A stretch of DNA of 64,000 bases from Chitinophagales bacterium. GTDB taxonomy: Bacteria > Bacteroidota > Bacteroidia > Chitinophagales > Saprospiraceae. Shown here piece by piece: positions 7,555 through 16,239 of the stretch (its first letter is position 1; each line of letters opens with the position of its first letter). The DNA is taken from positions 1 to 64,000 of the forward strand of contig JAAFJY010000012.1 of the NCBI GenBank assembly GCA_013299105.1, in the 5' to 3' direction. Made by a program: the position numbers and the translations under genes. The notes under the pieces were generated by a model. That model made no database searches. It saw only the letters and a program-made list of their open reading frames with translations, and had not been told where the DNA came from.

Positions 7555-8973
7555 ATGAAATTCCAATTTACACCATTCCATCAGCTCTTTGCAATTGCCT
7601 ACCTGGCCTTTGCTGCGCCATCTTTGGCCTTTGCACAAGAAGGCTACAAAATCAGCGTCAGCATTGAAGGCTACCGCGAACCCAAACTGACCCTTGGCTA
7701 TTACTTTGGCAAAGACACATACCTGAAAGACACCGTGCCCATGCAAGCCGACGGCTCGTATGTGTTCAGCGGAAAAGAGGCCTTATCACCAGGTGTTTAT
7801 GTCATTTTCTTGACCCCCGAAAAGGTGGCTTTCGACGTATTGGTGCCTGAAAAAGCACAACATTTTTCGATCAAAACCAGCCGCCAAGTACCCCACCAAA
7901 ATATAAAATTTACAGGTTCGACCGAAAACGAGCTGTTTTACCAATACCTCGGTTATTTGAATGTCAAATCGGTAGAAGCCGATACCCTAAAAGCCCGCCA
8001 AAAACGTGCACCTGAAGTGGGCAAAGCCGCTTTTCAGAAAAAACTGGAGGGCTTGGATACCGAGGTCATGGCCTTTCTCAAGGATTTTACCAGCAAAAAC
8101 GCGGGCACTTTTGCAGCCCAAATCGCCAGCCAAAGCCTGCCTGCGGACAATCCTGAATTCAAAGGCAGCGAGACCGAAATCCAGGAACAACGCTGGCGGT
8201 ATGCCCGTGCGCACCATTTCGACCGCTGCGCCCTGACCGATGGCAAGATGATGCGCTCGCCCAACCTGGTCCGCAAAGTGGACGAGTATGTCAACCAGCT
8301 CACCGTGCAGCACCCCGACTCGATCATCCAATCTATTGAGTGGGTTTTGGGGCAGGTCAAAGGACAAAAAGAAACCTTTGAATATTTTGCCCGCCATTTT
8401 TTGCAAAACTACCTCGACCCCAAATACATCGGCCAGGATGCCATTTTTGTGCACCTGATGGACAAATATTTTACTCCGGGCACCATAGAACTGCCCGCCG
8501 AAACCAAAACCAAACTGGTGGACCACGCCAATAAACTGCGTCCGGTTTTGATCGGCAGAACGGTGGCCAATATCCCCTTGCAACGCCGCGACGGCAGCAA
8601 TTTCAACCTCTATGATGTGGACGCAGAGCTTACCCTCCTATTTTTTTGGGATTTCGACTGCGGCAATTGCAAGCAATACACCCCATTTTTGAAGGATTTT
8701 TATGAAAAATACAAAACCCAGGGGGTTAAAATCGTAGCCGTGTGCCACCGCGACGCCAAGGAGTTTGCCAACTGCTGGAAATATGTGGATGAGAATGGCA
8801 CAAGTGGCTTCATCCAGGCTTGTGACCCTTACCGCCGCTACCTCAAGCAGTTTCCGATCAATTCCACGCCCCAGGTTTTTGTGCTCAATCGCAAGAAGGA
8901 AATTGTTTCCAAGCAAATTCCCAAGGAAAAACTGGATGAGGTGATTGGGGGCTTGTTGAAGGTGAAGGGGTGA
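7555..8973 (+). CDS. TlpA-like thioredoxin-fold protein with DUF4369-type N-terminus
   Basis: 472 residues. Signal peptide 1-27 (ending AFAQ). Residues about 30-125 are the beta-rich DUF4369 domain, the middle is helical (DUF5106-like), and about 345-470 is a thioredoxin fold with the redox pair Cys369-Gly-Asn-Cys372 (FDCGNCK) and the cis-proline loop STPQVFVL. Such proteins sit in the periplasm and act as thiol-disulfide oxidoreductases; their physiological partners are mostly unknown. It is a full-length paralogue, of the same 472-residue length, of the protein at 46323-47741. It stands alone, followed by repeat-rich DNA. Confidence 0.85.
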   Translation: MKFQFTPFHQLFAIAYLAFAAPSLAFAQEGYKISVSIEGYREPKLTLGYYFGKDTYLKDTVPMQADGSYVFSGKEALSPGVYVIFLTPEKVAFDVLVPEKAQHFSIKTSRQVPHQNIKFTGSTENELFYQYLGYLNVKSVEADTLKARQKRAPEVGKAAFQKKLEGLDTEVMAFLKDFTSKNAGTFAAQIASQSLPADNPEFKGSETEIQEQRWRYARAHHFDRCALTDGKMMRSPNLVRKVDEYVNQLTVQHPDSIIQSIEWVLGQVKGQKETFEYFARHFLQNYLDPKYIGQDAIFVHLMDKYFTPGTIELPAETKTKLVDHANKLRPVLIGRTVANIPLQRRDGSNFNLYDVDAELTLLFFWDFDCGNCKQYTPFLKDFYEKYKTQGVKIVAVCHRDAKEFANCWKYVDENGTSGFIQACDPYRRYLKQFPINSTPQVFVLNRKKEIVSKQIPKEKLDEVIGGLLKVKG

Positions 8974-8984
8974 GTAGAAGTGGG

Positions 8985-9110
8985 TATTCTGTCTAAACCA
9001 GAATTTTCAGAATTGCAAAATTGCAGCATTATCTTGCGTGACGTTGACCAATTTTTTCTAAACCAGAATTTGAAAGAATTTCAGAATTGGCCTGCTTCGC
9101 AGTCTAGCAC
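8985..9110. repeat. Dispersed intergenic repeat, TTGCGTGACGTTGACC family (copy 1)
   Basis: Contains TCTAAACCAGAATTT twice, flanking the core CTTGCGTGACGTTGACCAA, with CAGAATTGCA-type short direct repeats. Related copies are at 27388-27480, 40895-41060 and, inverted, 45950-46210. Downstream, 9220-9290 is a separate low-complexity stretch made of CTTTTGTTTC-like units. Confidence 0.7.
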
Positions 9111-9330
9111 AACTCAGTCGATACTCGCCCACCTTAGGTTTTGTACAAAACCATAAAAAACAAAGCGACTAAAAAGGCCACTCTGCGGTGTCTTGGGATA
9201 GCATGGTCTCGCCGAAGGCGGGCGCTTTTGTTTCTTTTGTTTCCTTTTGTTTCCTTTTGGGTTTCAAAGAATCGCTTTTGCTTTTACGCAATTCCTTTTG
9301 TGGTTCAGTCAACATATCGCCGCGAATGTT

Positions 9331-9338
9331 TAACTTTG
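9331..9338 (+). promoter_or_regulatory. -7 promoter box upstream of the glutamate synthase-like gene
   Basis: TAACTTTG fits TAnnTTTG exactly, 46 bp before the ATG at 9384. A TTTG lies 30 bp upstream, which is further than the usual spacing. Confidence 0.45.
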
Positions 9339-9365
9339 GCTTGCACTCCTGAGAGCATGTAACCC

Positions 9366-9381
9366 TTCAACACCTCAACTC
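9366..9381 (+). repeat. Octamer array, 5' type (two units)
   Basis: CTTCAACA CCTCAACT ends 2 bp before the start codon of the gene at 9384 and reads YTCAACNN on its sense strand. Confidence 0.6.
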
Positions 9382-9383
9382 TT

Positions 9384-10991
9384 ATGCGCAATGACTTTTT
9401 GATTTTTGCAGTCCTCTCCCTCGCCATTGCGGGAGCACTGACTTGGTTTGTCAGCCCTTGGTGGGGCATATTACTGCTGATCTTGTTGGTGGTGATCATC
9501 GTGGGGCTTTCCGACATGTTCCAGACCAAGCACGCCATCAAGCGCAATTTTCCGATTTTGGGGCGCGGGCGCTACATCATGGAGTTTCTCAGGCCCAAAT
9601 TGTACCAATACTTCATCGAATCCGATACCGATGGGCGACCCATCAGCCGCATCCAGCGCTCAGTGGTGTACCAGCGGGCCAAAAAAGTAACCGACACCAC
9701 GCCTTTTGGTACCCAACTCGACGTATATGCCGAGGGCTACGAATGGATGAACCACTCGATTGCCGCCCTGAATGGGCACGACTTGCCCCAACATCCCCGC
9801 GTGCAAGTGGGTGGACCTGATTGCAAGGAACCTTACGCGTCGAGTATCCTCAATGTATCGGCGATGAGCTTTGGTTCTTTGAGCCAAAATGCCATCTTGG
9901 CGCTCAATGGCGGGGCCAAAATTGGCCACTTTGCCCACAACACGGGCGAAGGCGGCATCAGCCCTTATCACAATGAGCCGGGCGGCGACTTGGTCTATCA
10001 ATTCGGCACGGGCTACTTCGGTTGCCGCAAACCCGAAAGTGGCTTTTCGGCGGAAGAACTGTCCAAACGCGCTGCTGCGCCCAACGTGAAAATGATCGAG
10101 TGCAAGCTTTCGCAAGGGGCCAAGCCGGGGCATGGTGGCATCCTGCCCGCCGCCAAAAACACCCCTGAAATTGCCGCTATCAGGGGCGTGAAACCGGGGA
10201 CAGACGTTTTGTCGCCACCCTACCACACGGCGTTCAACACCCCACGCGAGTTGATGCAATTCGTGGGCCTGATGCGCGAAAATGCCCACGGCAAGCCCGT
10301 GGGTTTCAAGCTATGTTTGGGCCACAAGAGCGAGTTCATCGCCTTAGCTAAGGCGATGGTCGAAACGGGCATCACCCCCGATTTCATCACCATCGACGGG
10401 GGCGAAGGCGGTACCGGGGCCGCACCAATGGAGTTTTCCAACAACGTGGGCATGCCCTTTCGCGAGGGTTTGGCCTTTGCTTACGATGTGTTGGTAGGCT
10501 TTGGGCTCAAGGAGCGCATCAAGATTTTCACTTCGGGCAAAATCATCAACAGTTTCGACTTGTTTCGCGCCTTTGCCCTGGGGGCCGACGGCTGCAACAG
10601 TGCCCGCGCCATGATGCTGGCCCTGGGCTGCATCCAAGCCCTGGAGTGCAACAAAAACATTTGCCCCACTGGCGTAGCCACTCAAGACCCCGAACTGGTA
10701 AAGGGCCTGGTGGTGAGCGACAAAAAAGTGCGGGTGGCCAATTTCCAAAACCTGACCGTCAAAAATTTTGTAGAGTTGATGGCCGCAGCGGGTCTGAGCA
10801 GCCCAGATCAGATCAACCGCAGCCACGTGATTCGCCGGATCAGCATGAACGAGTGCAAAACTTACGAGGAAATTTATCCTTACCTGCCCGCCAATTGCTT
10901 GTTGCAGGAAGCTACGGTGCCGCCGCACTTGTTGCGCGATTGGCAAAGGGCTGCGGTGGATTCGTTTCAGCCAGTTTTGGCTGGCGTGTGA
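9384..10991 (+). CDS. FMN-binding glutamate synthase family protein (membrane-anchored GOGAT core)
   Basis: 535 residues. Two N-terminal hydrophobic segments (about 5-44) anchor the protein, which is unlike classical GltB. The rest is the FMN/TIM-barrel synthase domain of glutamate synthase: SAMSFGSLSQNA, GEGGISPYH, KPGHGGILP, TIDGGEGGTGAAP (FMN/phosphate site) and a cysteine cluster CxxxxxCxxxxCPTG at about 415-427 that binds the 3Fe-4S centre. The glutamine amidotransferase and GXGXG domains of full GltB are missing, so the ammonia source and true reaction are unknown. The ferredoxin gene 145 bp downstream is a plausible electron donor (inference from proximity). Confidence 0.85.
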   Translation: MRNDFLIFAVLSLAIAGALTWFVSPWWGILLLILLVVIIVGLSDMFQTKHAIKRNFPILGRGRYIMEFLRPKLYQYFIESDTDGRPISRIQRSVVYQRAKKVTDTTPFGTQLDVYAEGYEWMNHSIAALNGHDLPQHPRVQVGGPDCKEPYASSILNVSAMSFGSLSQNAILALNGGAKIGHFAHNTGEGGISPYHNEPGGDLVYQFGTGYFGCRKPESGFSAEELSKRAAAPNVKMIECKLSQGAKPGHGGILPAAKNTPEIAAIRGVKPGTDVLSPPYHTAFNTPRELMQFVGLMRENAHGKPVGFKLCLGHKSEFIALAKAMVETGITPDFITIDGGEGGTGAAPMEFSNNVGMPFREGLAFAYDVLVGFGLKERIKIFTSGKIINSFDLFRAFALGADGCNSARAMMLALGCIQALECNKNICPTGVATQDPELVKGLVVSDKKVRVANFQNLTVKNFVELMAAAGLSSPDQINRSHVIRRISMNECKTYEEIYPYLPANCLLQEATVPPHLLRDWQRAAVDSFQPVLAGV

Positions 10992-11082
10992 GCAAAAAAT
11001 TGTCGCATTGTTTGCATTTCAAGCAAACCAAGTCTTTTCTAACTTGTTTGCTTGATGTAGGCAGGAAATTGGGCGAATTGCC

Positions 11083-11090
11083 TACATTTG
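11083..11090 (+). promoter_or_regulatory. -7 promoter box upstream of the ferredoxin gene
   Basis: TACATTTG matches TAnnTTTG exactly and would start a transcript near 11096, about 40 nt before the ATG at 11137. The ferredoxin can therefore be expressed independently of the gene before it. Confidence 0.5.
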
Positions 11091-11136
11091 CGCCCATTCC
11101 GACGCCCGGCGTCTTTTTTGCAAAAAACCAGCTTGA

Positions 11137-11481
11137 ATGGCTACCGTAAAGTTTACGTTTGAAGATAAAAGCATTGCTCAACCCCTGGTCATCGAAAATG
11201 TGGACGTGGATACTTCCATCCTCGACCTGACTGAGGACCATGACATCCACCTCAACCACAACTGCGGCGGGGTATGTGCATGCAGCACTTGCCACGTGTA
11301 TGTGCTCAGTGGCGAGGATGATTTGGAGGAAATTTCGGACAAGGAAGAAGACTTCATCGACCGGGCGATCAATCCGCGCCTCAGTTCGCGCCTGGGTTGC
11401 CAGTGTGTGATTTTGAGCAAGGACGCCTTCATCGAAATCGAAATTCCCGACCAGAGCCGCATCATCGGGCATGAACATTGA
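11137..11481 (+). CDS. fdx: 2Fe-2S ferredoxin, adrenodoxin type
   Basis: 114 residues. Cysteine ligands follow the vertebrate/ISC-type ferredoxin spacing: Cys43-x5-Cys49-x2-Cys52 and Cys88, with an extra Cys47 inside the loop (CGGVCACSTC). The acidic helix DDLEEISDKEEDFID after the cluster loop is the usual redox-partner surface. Ferredoxins of this type supply electrons for Fe-S cluster assembly and other soluble reductions. Context fits that role, because iscX follows 250 bp downstream, but hscA, hscB and iscU are not in the window. An octamer array starts 4 bp after the stop. Confidence 0.9.
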   Translation: MATVKFTFEDKSIAQPLVIENVDVDTSILDLTEDHDIHLNHNCGGVCACSTCHVYVLSGEDDLEEISDKEEDFIDRAINPRLSSRLGCQCVILSKDAFIEIEIPDQSRIIGHEH

Positions 11482-11484
11482 TGA

Positions 11485-11516
11485 GTTGAAGGGTTGAAAA
11501 GTTGAAAGGTTCAAGA
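11485..11516 (+). repeat. Octamer array, 3' type (four units)
   Basis: GTTGAAGG GTTGAAAA GTTGAAAG GTTCAAGA, exact 8-nt period, beginning 4 bp after the ferredoxin stop. Confidence 0.8.
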
Positions 11517-11665
11517 GATTTTGCTTCCGGTTTCAACTTTTTAGGCTCTGCATTCTTTTACAAAAAAAGCAGTTTTCTTGATGGTGCTGACCAAGGTAAG
11601 TTGTGTTTTAGGTCAAACGGGTTGAGTTGTATTTTAGGACCAAAGTCCTGATGCAAGTCCACTCT

Positions 11666-11697
11666 TTTCAACCTTTCAACACTTCAACCTTTCAACT
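11666..11697 (+). repeat. Octamer array, 5' type (four units)
   Basis: TTTCAACC TTTCAACA CTTCAACC TTTCAACT, exact 8-nt period, ending 34 bp before the iscX start. It is translated in a spurious upstream extension of the iscX frame. Confidence 0.8.
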
Positions 11698-11731
11698 CCT
11701 CCAAGAATCGCTGCCAATCAACTACCAGCAC

Positions 11732-11977
11732 ATGGCTTTCGAAGCATTTGACGACATGCCCATCCATTGGCCCGACCACGAAGACATCGCGATAAAATTG
11801 TACGAGCGATTCGGGGCTGAATTTGATGAGTCGAAAATTTACCGCATCCGGTTCACTGACCTGATGCAATGGGTATTGGAAATTCCCACTTTTGAAGGCA
11901 AAAAAGAGGATTGCACCGAAGCGCACCTCGAATTGATCCAGTCGAAGTGGGTGTATGAATGGCGGGACAACAATTAA
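11732..11977 (+). CDS. iscX: IscX, iron-sulfur cluster assembly accessory protein
   Basis: 81 residues from the ATG at 11732. The frame stays open upstream to 11627, but that part only translates the octamer array (HSFQPFNTSTFQ), so the internal ATG is the real start. The body shows the whole IscX pattern: HWPDHEDIAIKLYERF, the RIRFTDLMQWVLEI core and a C-terminal IQSKWVYEW helix. IscX binds IscS and iron with an acidic face and modulates the rate of cluster assembly. It is a little longer than the 66-residue E. coli protein because of N- and C-terminal tails. The ferredoxin upstream supports the ISC assignment. Confidence 0.9.
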   Translation: MAFEAFDDMPIHWPDHEDIAIKLYERFGAEFDESKIYRIRFTDLMQWVLEIPTFEGKKEDCTEAHLELIQSKWVYEWRDNN

Positions 11978-12008
11978 TGGTTAGTTGTTAATGGTTAATT
12001 GTTAGTTA
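11975..12008 (+). repeat. Heptamer array
   Basis: Starting at the iscX stop, units of the type GGTTAGT TGTTAAT GGTTAAT TGTTAGT follow one another with an exact 7-nt period. Confidence 0.7.
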
Positions 12009-12037
12009 CCCATTAAAGGGGCAAATTCACTTCGATC

Positions 12038-12550
12038 ATGAGCATGAACCACCTCGAAGCCTTCAAAATCGTCCACACCTTCATCTTCGACATCGACGGT
12101 GTGATGACCAACAACGAAATCCTGGTCACTGAACAAGGCGAGCTGTTGCGCACCATGAACGTGCGCGATGGTTTGGCACTCAAATTGGCCGTGCAAAATG
12201 GGTTTCGGGTGGCCATCATCACGGGCGGTAAGTCGCAAGGGGTGGTCAAGCGCTTGCAGGGCTTGGGCATCCAGGATATTTTTGTGGGCCACAGCGAAAA
12301 ATTGGAAGTTTTCCAAAAGTACGTCCAAGACAACGAACTTGACCCCGAAGGCATCCTTTACATGGGCGACGACCTGCCCGATTATCCGGTGATGCGCCGG
12401 GTAGGCATCGCCGCCTGCCCCAAAGACGCTGTGCCAGAACTGCTGCCCATCGCCAATTACATCTCGCCTTACGAAGGGGGCAAGGGTTGTGTACGGGACG
12501 TGATCGAGAAAGTTTTGCGCTTGCGGGATTTGTGGGTAGTGGAAGGGTAG
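12038..12550 (+). CDS. kdsC: KdsC-like HAD phosphatase (3-deoxy-D-manno-octulosonate 8-phosphate phosphatase)
   Basis: 170 residues, the normal size of the capless KdsC family. HAD motif I is FDIDGVMT (Asp18 nucleophile, Asp20 acid/base), followed by the KdsC-specific RDGLALK, motif II IITGGKS, and motifs III/IV KLEVFQKYV and MGDDLPD. KdsC removes the phosphate from KDO-8-P in lipopolysaccharide synthesis and works as a tetramer. No other kds gene is near, and sequence alone cannot exclude a related C0-type HAD phosphatase. A second ATG two codons later is an equally good start. The stop overlaps the first base of an octamer array. Confidence 0.85.
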   Translation: MSMNHLEAFKIVHTFIFDIDGVMTNNEILVTEQGELLRTMNVRDGLALKLAVQNGFRVAIITGGKSQGVVKRLQGLGIQDIFVGHSEKLEVFQKYVQDNELDPEGILYMGDDLPDYPVMRRVGIAACPKDAVPELLPIANYISPYEGGKGCVRDVIEKVLRLRDLWVVEG

Positions 12551-12581
12551 TTGAAAGGGTGAAATGTTGAAGGGGTGAAAA
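12550..12581 (+). repeat. Octamer array, 3' type (four units)
   Basis: GTTGAAAG GGTGAAAT GTTGAAGG GGTGAAAA, directly fused to the kdsC stop codon. Confidence 0.75.
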
Positions 12582-12634
12582 GAGCTGGCGTGGCGTTGAC
12601 ATTTGCCCTATATTAATGCCCAAAACCGATCCAT

Positions 12635-13525
12635 TTGCTTGTAGCCTTCTTTCGACTGGTACGGCTTCCCAACCTGATCATCGTAGCGTTCAGCCTCTAC
12701 CTGACCCAACATGCGGTCATTTCACCCATTTTAAAGGCTAAAGACCAAAGTCCTCTGCTCACAGAGGGGCCATTCACGCTCTTTGTGCTTTGCGCCGTAT
12801 TGCTCACCGCTGCGGGCAACATCATCAACGACTTGTACGATTTTGAGCTGGACCAGTATAATCGGCCTGCTTCCATGCCACTGGGCAAGGGGATTTCAGT
12901 TTTGGGGGGCAGCTACCTATATTGTATATTCAGCATTGGCGGTTTTGGGGCAGCGGTTTATTTGGCCCTGCTGGCCGATTGTCGATCCTACTTGTTTATT
13001 TATCCTTTGGCTGCCATTGGTTTGTGGTTTTATTCTTATCGTTTGAAGGGGCGACCTTTGTGGGGCAATCTTTTGGTCAGTTTTTATTGTGCGGCCCTGG
13101 TTTTGGCCCCTTTGCTGGCGGAATGGTCGGGGGTAAAAGGCGCTGCGAGCCTGTCCACCTTGTATGCATATGCCATTTTTGCTTTTTTCAGCACCCTGAT
13201 GCGAGAAATCATCAAAGACCTCGAAGACCAGGAGGGTGATGCCTTGCTGGGTCTAAACACTTTGTCAATTGCGCTGGGGGTCGATTTTGCCAAAAAAATG
13301 GCCTTGGCTTGTGGCTTGTTTTTGTTGGCAGGTATTTTGGCTTTCGCTGCATGGAGTTCGGCTGCGCAAAAATGGATTTTGCTTTTGCCTTTGCTGGGCT
13401 TGTTGCCGAGCATTTTTTTGATTCAAAAGGCAAAAAATGCAAGCGCCTGGCAGCAGGCCAGTAAGTGGGCCAAAATTACAATGGGCCTGGGGTTGCTAGC
13501 CTGGGCTTGGCTGAGTTTGGGGTGA
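12635..13525 (+). CDS. UbiA-family prenyltransferase
   Basis: 296 residues with eight or nine hydrophobic helices. The two Mg-diphosphate motifs are present: NIINDLYDFELD (first Asp-rich, N-D-x-x-D-x-x-x-D) and DLEDQEGD (second). These membrane enzymes attach a polyprenyl chain to an acceptor. Bacteroidota members are often labelled geranylgeranylglycerol-phosphate geranylgeranyltransferase-like, but the acceptor (quinone ring, glycerol phosphate or other) cannot be decided here. The only in-frame start before the first helix is the TTG at 12635; a stop codon lies 21 bp upstream of it. Probably transcribed with kdsC, 84 bp upstream. Confidence 0.8.
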   Translation: MLVAFFRLVRLPNLIIVAFSLYLTQHAVISPILKAKDQSPLLTEGPFTLFVLCAVLLTAAGNIINDLYDFELDQYNRPASMPLGKGISVLGGSYLYCIFSIGGFGAAVYLALLADCRSYLFIYPLAAIGLWFYSYRLKGRPLWGNLLVSFYCAALVLAPLLAEWSGVKGAASLSTLYAYAIFAFFSTLMREIIKDLEDQEGDALLGLNTLSIALGVDFAKKMALACGLFLLAGILAFAAWSSAAQKWILLLPLLGLLPSIFLIQKAKNASAWQQASKWAKITMGLGLLAWAWLSLG

Positions 13526-13605
13526 ATGTTGTTTTGTGATTTGTTTGACATTTCATACGCGCTCTCCGGGCAAATCTTTTGTGGCAGGGATTGGTGCTGG
13601 GCGAT

Positions 13606-13690
13606 CATTCAAATCTGCACCTCCGTCTCACCGCCGCGTCAGGAGACACACCTTGTAAGGTCCCCGTCGGGAGACGAGGGACTAGAGAGA
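13606..13690. repeat. Multi-hairpin intergenic repeat
   Basis: Three small palindromes lie in a row: GTCTCACCG..CGTCAGGAGAC, ACCTTGTAAGGT and CGTCGGGAGACG. The GTCAGGAGAC motif recurs in the hairpin element at 41435-41596 and in the array at 51744-52806, suggesting a dispersed REP-like family. Confidence 0.55.
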
Positions 13691-13731
13691 AACATCATGG
13701 CCATCAAAAAAATCATAGTTCAGACAGAAAA

Positions 13732-14544
13732 CTACTCAAAAAACCGCCCATACAATTTCCCAAACATATACCCCCAGGAGCCTTCGTTGTGCCCGGCGCC
13801 TTCAAACAATTCCAGGTACAGGCGATTTTGGTCAAAACCCAATTTGCCCATCTGCTTGGCAATCCTTTGCATGGGGTTGGTGATCTGGGCCTTGCTTTCT
13901 TGGGCGCCAGCGGCAAAAATGATCCGCGAAGAGGTGGCCAAGGGCGCTTTTTCATTCACAAACGCAGTGATTTCTGGCGAATACCAAAAAGAAGGCGAAA
14001 AGACCATACCTACCCCAAATACCTCTGGAAAAGCCAAGGCCCCATAAAAAGCGATCAGGCCGCCCATCGAAGAGCCGCCGATCAGGGTATTGGCAGCATC
14101 GGGGCGGGTGCGGAAGTGTTGGTCGATGAAGGGCTTGAGGGTTTTGGCCAAAAAACGGCAATAGGCGTTGCCCTGGGCTGCGCCAAAACGCGGATGGTCC
14201 CAAGGGGCATATTCCCTCATGCGCTTGGCATGGCCATTGTCGATGCCCACCACGATGCAAGGCTTGGTGCCGTTGGCGATCAGGTAGTTCAAAGACTTGT
14301 CCACGCCCCATTCGCCTGCATAACTGGTAGCTGCGTCGAAGAGGTTTTGGCCGTCTTGCAGGTAGAGGACCGGATATGACTCGTTGGAATGGTAGTAATT
14401 GGGTGGCAAATAAATCCAAATTCGCCGTTTGCGCCGCAATTGGGGCAGGTAAAAATCGGAAGCCAGTAAACGCACGTTTTGACTAGCGGTGGTATAGCGG
14501 TTTTCGCCGGCAAATGGCAACATGTGGTATAAATTGGCAGTCAC
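13732..14544 (-). CDS. Alpha/beta-hydrolase, esterase D/Fes-like family
   Basis: 270 residues, no signal peptide. It matches the putative-esterase (esterase D, PF00756) fold: RRIWIYLPPNY, YPVLYLQDGQNLFD, the nucleophile elbow GGSSMGG with Ser159, and the catalytic histidine in EGAGHNEGSW near the end. Relatives hydrolyse short esters, S-formylglutathione or siderophore esters; the substrate here is unknown. The oxyanion-side motif LQDGQN is the type seen in Bacteroidota proteins annotated as alpha-dextrin-like or Fes-like esterases. It is a single gene, converging on the UbiA gene, and starts 46 bp from a MITE-like element. Confidence 0.8.
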   Translation of the reverse strand: MTANLYHMLPFAGENRYTTASQNVRLLASDFYLPQLRRKRRIWIYLPPNYYHSNESYPVLYLQDGQNLFDAATSYAGEWGVDKSLNYLIANGTKPCIVVGIDNGHAKRMREYAPWDHPRFGAAQGNAYCRFLAKTLKPFIDQHFRTRPDAANTLIGGSSMGGLIAFYGALAFPEVFGVGMVFSPSFWYSPEITAFVNEKAPLATSSRIIFAAGAQESKAQITNPMQRIAKQMGKLGFDQNRLYLELFEGAGHNEGSWGYMFGKLYGRFFE

Positions 14545-14590
14545 TTCCAGGAAATTGGTGAAGAAAATTGGGAACTATGCTTTTCTATTT

Positions 14591-14718
14591 GAGCTAAAAT
14601 AAGGTAGACATATTTGCTTTTGAGGTTCAGTAAAAAAAGAACACAACTTCCTTTCATCCAGTTGCTTTTCTTTTTTCACTAAACCCAAATCCGTCTGCCT
14701 TATTTTTTTTACGCTCCC
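14591..14718. mobile_element. MITE-like palindromic element, copy A
   Basis: The ends are inverted repeats: GAGCTAAAATAAGGTAGACA at the left and, read from the right, GGGAGCGTAAAAAAAATAAGG. Internal arms TTTGAGGTTCAGTAAAAAAAG and CTTTTTTCACTAAACCCAAA also pair, so the whole unit folds on itself. Sister copies lie at 23181-23305, 23978-24018 (deleted) and 33981-34118 (inverted). No coding capacity. Confidence 0.8.
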
Positions 14719-14932
14719 TTTGTTGCTTTCCTGGGCAAAAGGTGGTTTTATTCAGAATAATGAACATAAAAACGCTCAATCAGGCGCAAAGTTGCAATTT
14801 TTTCGGCTTTTCCCCCAACGCTTATTGAACACCTTTCGTCTAAACCCTTCAACAACTTGGCCGAGGATTATTTTCCCAATGAAAAAGGTAGCTGGTTTTT
14901 CCAAAAATCAGGTGCCACAAAAACCTGCAAAT

Positions 14933-16225
14933 ATGCTCCGTAGATACTTTTTCGCACTGCTTTCATTTTGCCTGCTGGCCTTGGGCTTCAGCGCGTGCCT
15001 TTCTGACCATTGTGATTCAACCGTCACCTACGTGCAATGGAATCCAGTGACTGTGGACCTGACGCAATTGCGGCAGACCACCAAAATGGAAGCTCCACGC
15101 CCCCTGAAAAGCCCAGGCAAGATCTACTACTACGAAGGTCACCTGATCATCAACGAATACCAGGAAGGACTGCATATTTTTGACAACCGCGACCCCAAAG
15201 CGCCCATTCCACTTTCTTTTATTCCGATTCCGGGCAACGTGGACATGGCGGTACGCAACAATATTTTGTACGCCGACAGTTGGACCGACCTGGTGATGTT
15301 CGACATTGGTCAGCCTGCCACGCCGCAGTTTGTGGGTAGGGTGGAAAACGCTTTTCCCAATTTCGGAACAACTGCCGAAAACAAAGTCATTGTGGCTTAC
15401 AAACCCACCAACGTGACCCAAGACATGCAGCCCTGCGACGAAAACCGCAACGGCATCATCAATGGCAATGGCGGAGGAATTTGGGTGCGTAGAGAGTTTG
15501 CCAACGCTGCCCAAGATTCTCGCGGCGGAGCCAAAGTGCCTTCCCCTGGGGGGAATGTGGTCGGCATCGGTGGCTCCACGGCCCGTTTTACCATCACCGA
15601 CAACCACTTGTACACCGTTGACCGCTACAGCCTGCGGGTTTTTGACCTCAAAACGGCGACCAAACCCGCAATGGTCAATACGGTGAGCATTGGCTGGGAC
15701 ATTGAGACCATTTTCCCTTACCAAGATAAACTCTTCATCGGCGGCGAAAGCGGCATGCACATTTACGATGCCAGCAACCCTGAAAAGCCTGCCTTCCTAA
15801 GCAACTTCACCCACGCCCGTGCCTGCGACCCGGTGGTGGCCCAAGGCGATCGCGCTTATGTGACCTTGCGCAGTGGTGGCCCTTGTGTGGGCACCAGCAA
15901 CCAGCTCGATGTGCTGGACATCAGCACGATCACCAAGCCTATTTTGATCAAAACCTACCCCATGCACAACCCCATTGGCTTGTCGATCGACGGCGAGACC
16001 CTCATGATTTGTGAAAACGACAAGGGCTTGAAGGTGTTCAACGCCAAAGACGACAACAACATCGACAAAAACATGCTGGAGCACGTCAAAGACTTCCACG
16101 CCTTCGATGTGATCCTGCTCGACGACGAAACTGCAATGGTGACTGGCAAAAATGGAATTTACCAGTTCGATTACCGGAATCCCAAGAACTTGAAGCGACT
16201 GAGCATCATCAATATTGCCAGGTAA
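14933..16225 (+). CDS. LVIVD-repeat (beta-propeller) lipoprotein
   Basis: 430 residues from the ATG at 14933. The frame is open upstream to 14720, but that extension runs out of a MITE; the ATG at 14933 places a clean lipoprotein signal (MLRRYFFALLSFCLLALGFSAC) at the N-terminus, with Cys as the lipid-modified residue. The mature part repeats segments such as LHIFDNRDPKAPIPLSFIPI, LVMFDIGQPATPQFVGRV, LRVFDLKTATKPAMV and MHIYDASNPEKPAFLSNF, which are LVIVD repeats predicted to form a seven-bladed-type propeller on the cell surface or in the periplasm. The ligand is unknown. An alternative start at 14879 exists. The next gene starts 14 bp later, so they are probably one operon. Confidence 0.8.
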   Translation: MLRRYFFALLSFCLLALGFSACLSDHCDSTVTYVQWNPVTVDLTQLRQTTKMEAPRPLKSPGKIYYYEGHLIINEYQEGLHIFDNRDPKAPIPLSFIPIPGNVDMAVRNNILYADSWTDLVMFDIGQPATPQFVGRVENAFPNFGTTAENKVIVAYKPTNVTQDMQPCDENRNGIINGNGGGIWVRREFANAAQDSRGGAKVPSPGGNVVGIGGSTARFTITDNHLYTVDRYSLRVFDLKTATKPAMVNTVSIGWDIETIFPYQDKLFIGGESGMHIYDASNPEKPAFLSNFTHARACDPVVAQGDRAYVTLRSGGPCVGTSNQLDVLDISTITKPILIKTYPMHNPIGLSIDGETLMICENDKGLKVFNAKDDNNIDKNMLEHVKDFHAFDVILLDDETAMVTGKNGIYQFDYRNPKNLKRLSIINIAR

Positions 16226-16239
16226 CACAACCCCGGTTT

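Noticed and set aside
9141-9362. 73-codon plus-strand frame in the gap before the glutamate synthase-like gene
   Set aside because: Made from CTTTTGTTTC low-complexity repeats, no promoter or homology.
11627-11731. N-terminal extension of IscX
   Set aside because: It translates the octamer repeat array; IscX homology starts at the internal ATG at 11732.
14720-14932. 71-residue extension of the LVIVD lipoprotein
   Set aside because: It would bury the lipoprotein signal and begins at a MITE end.
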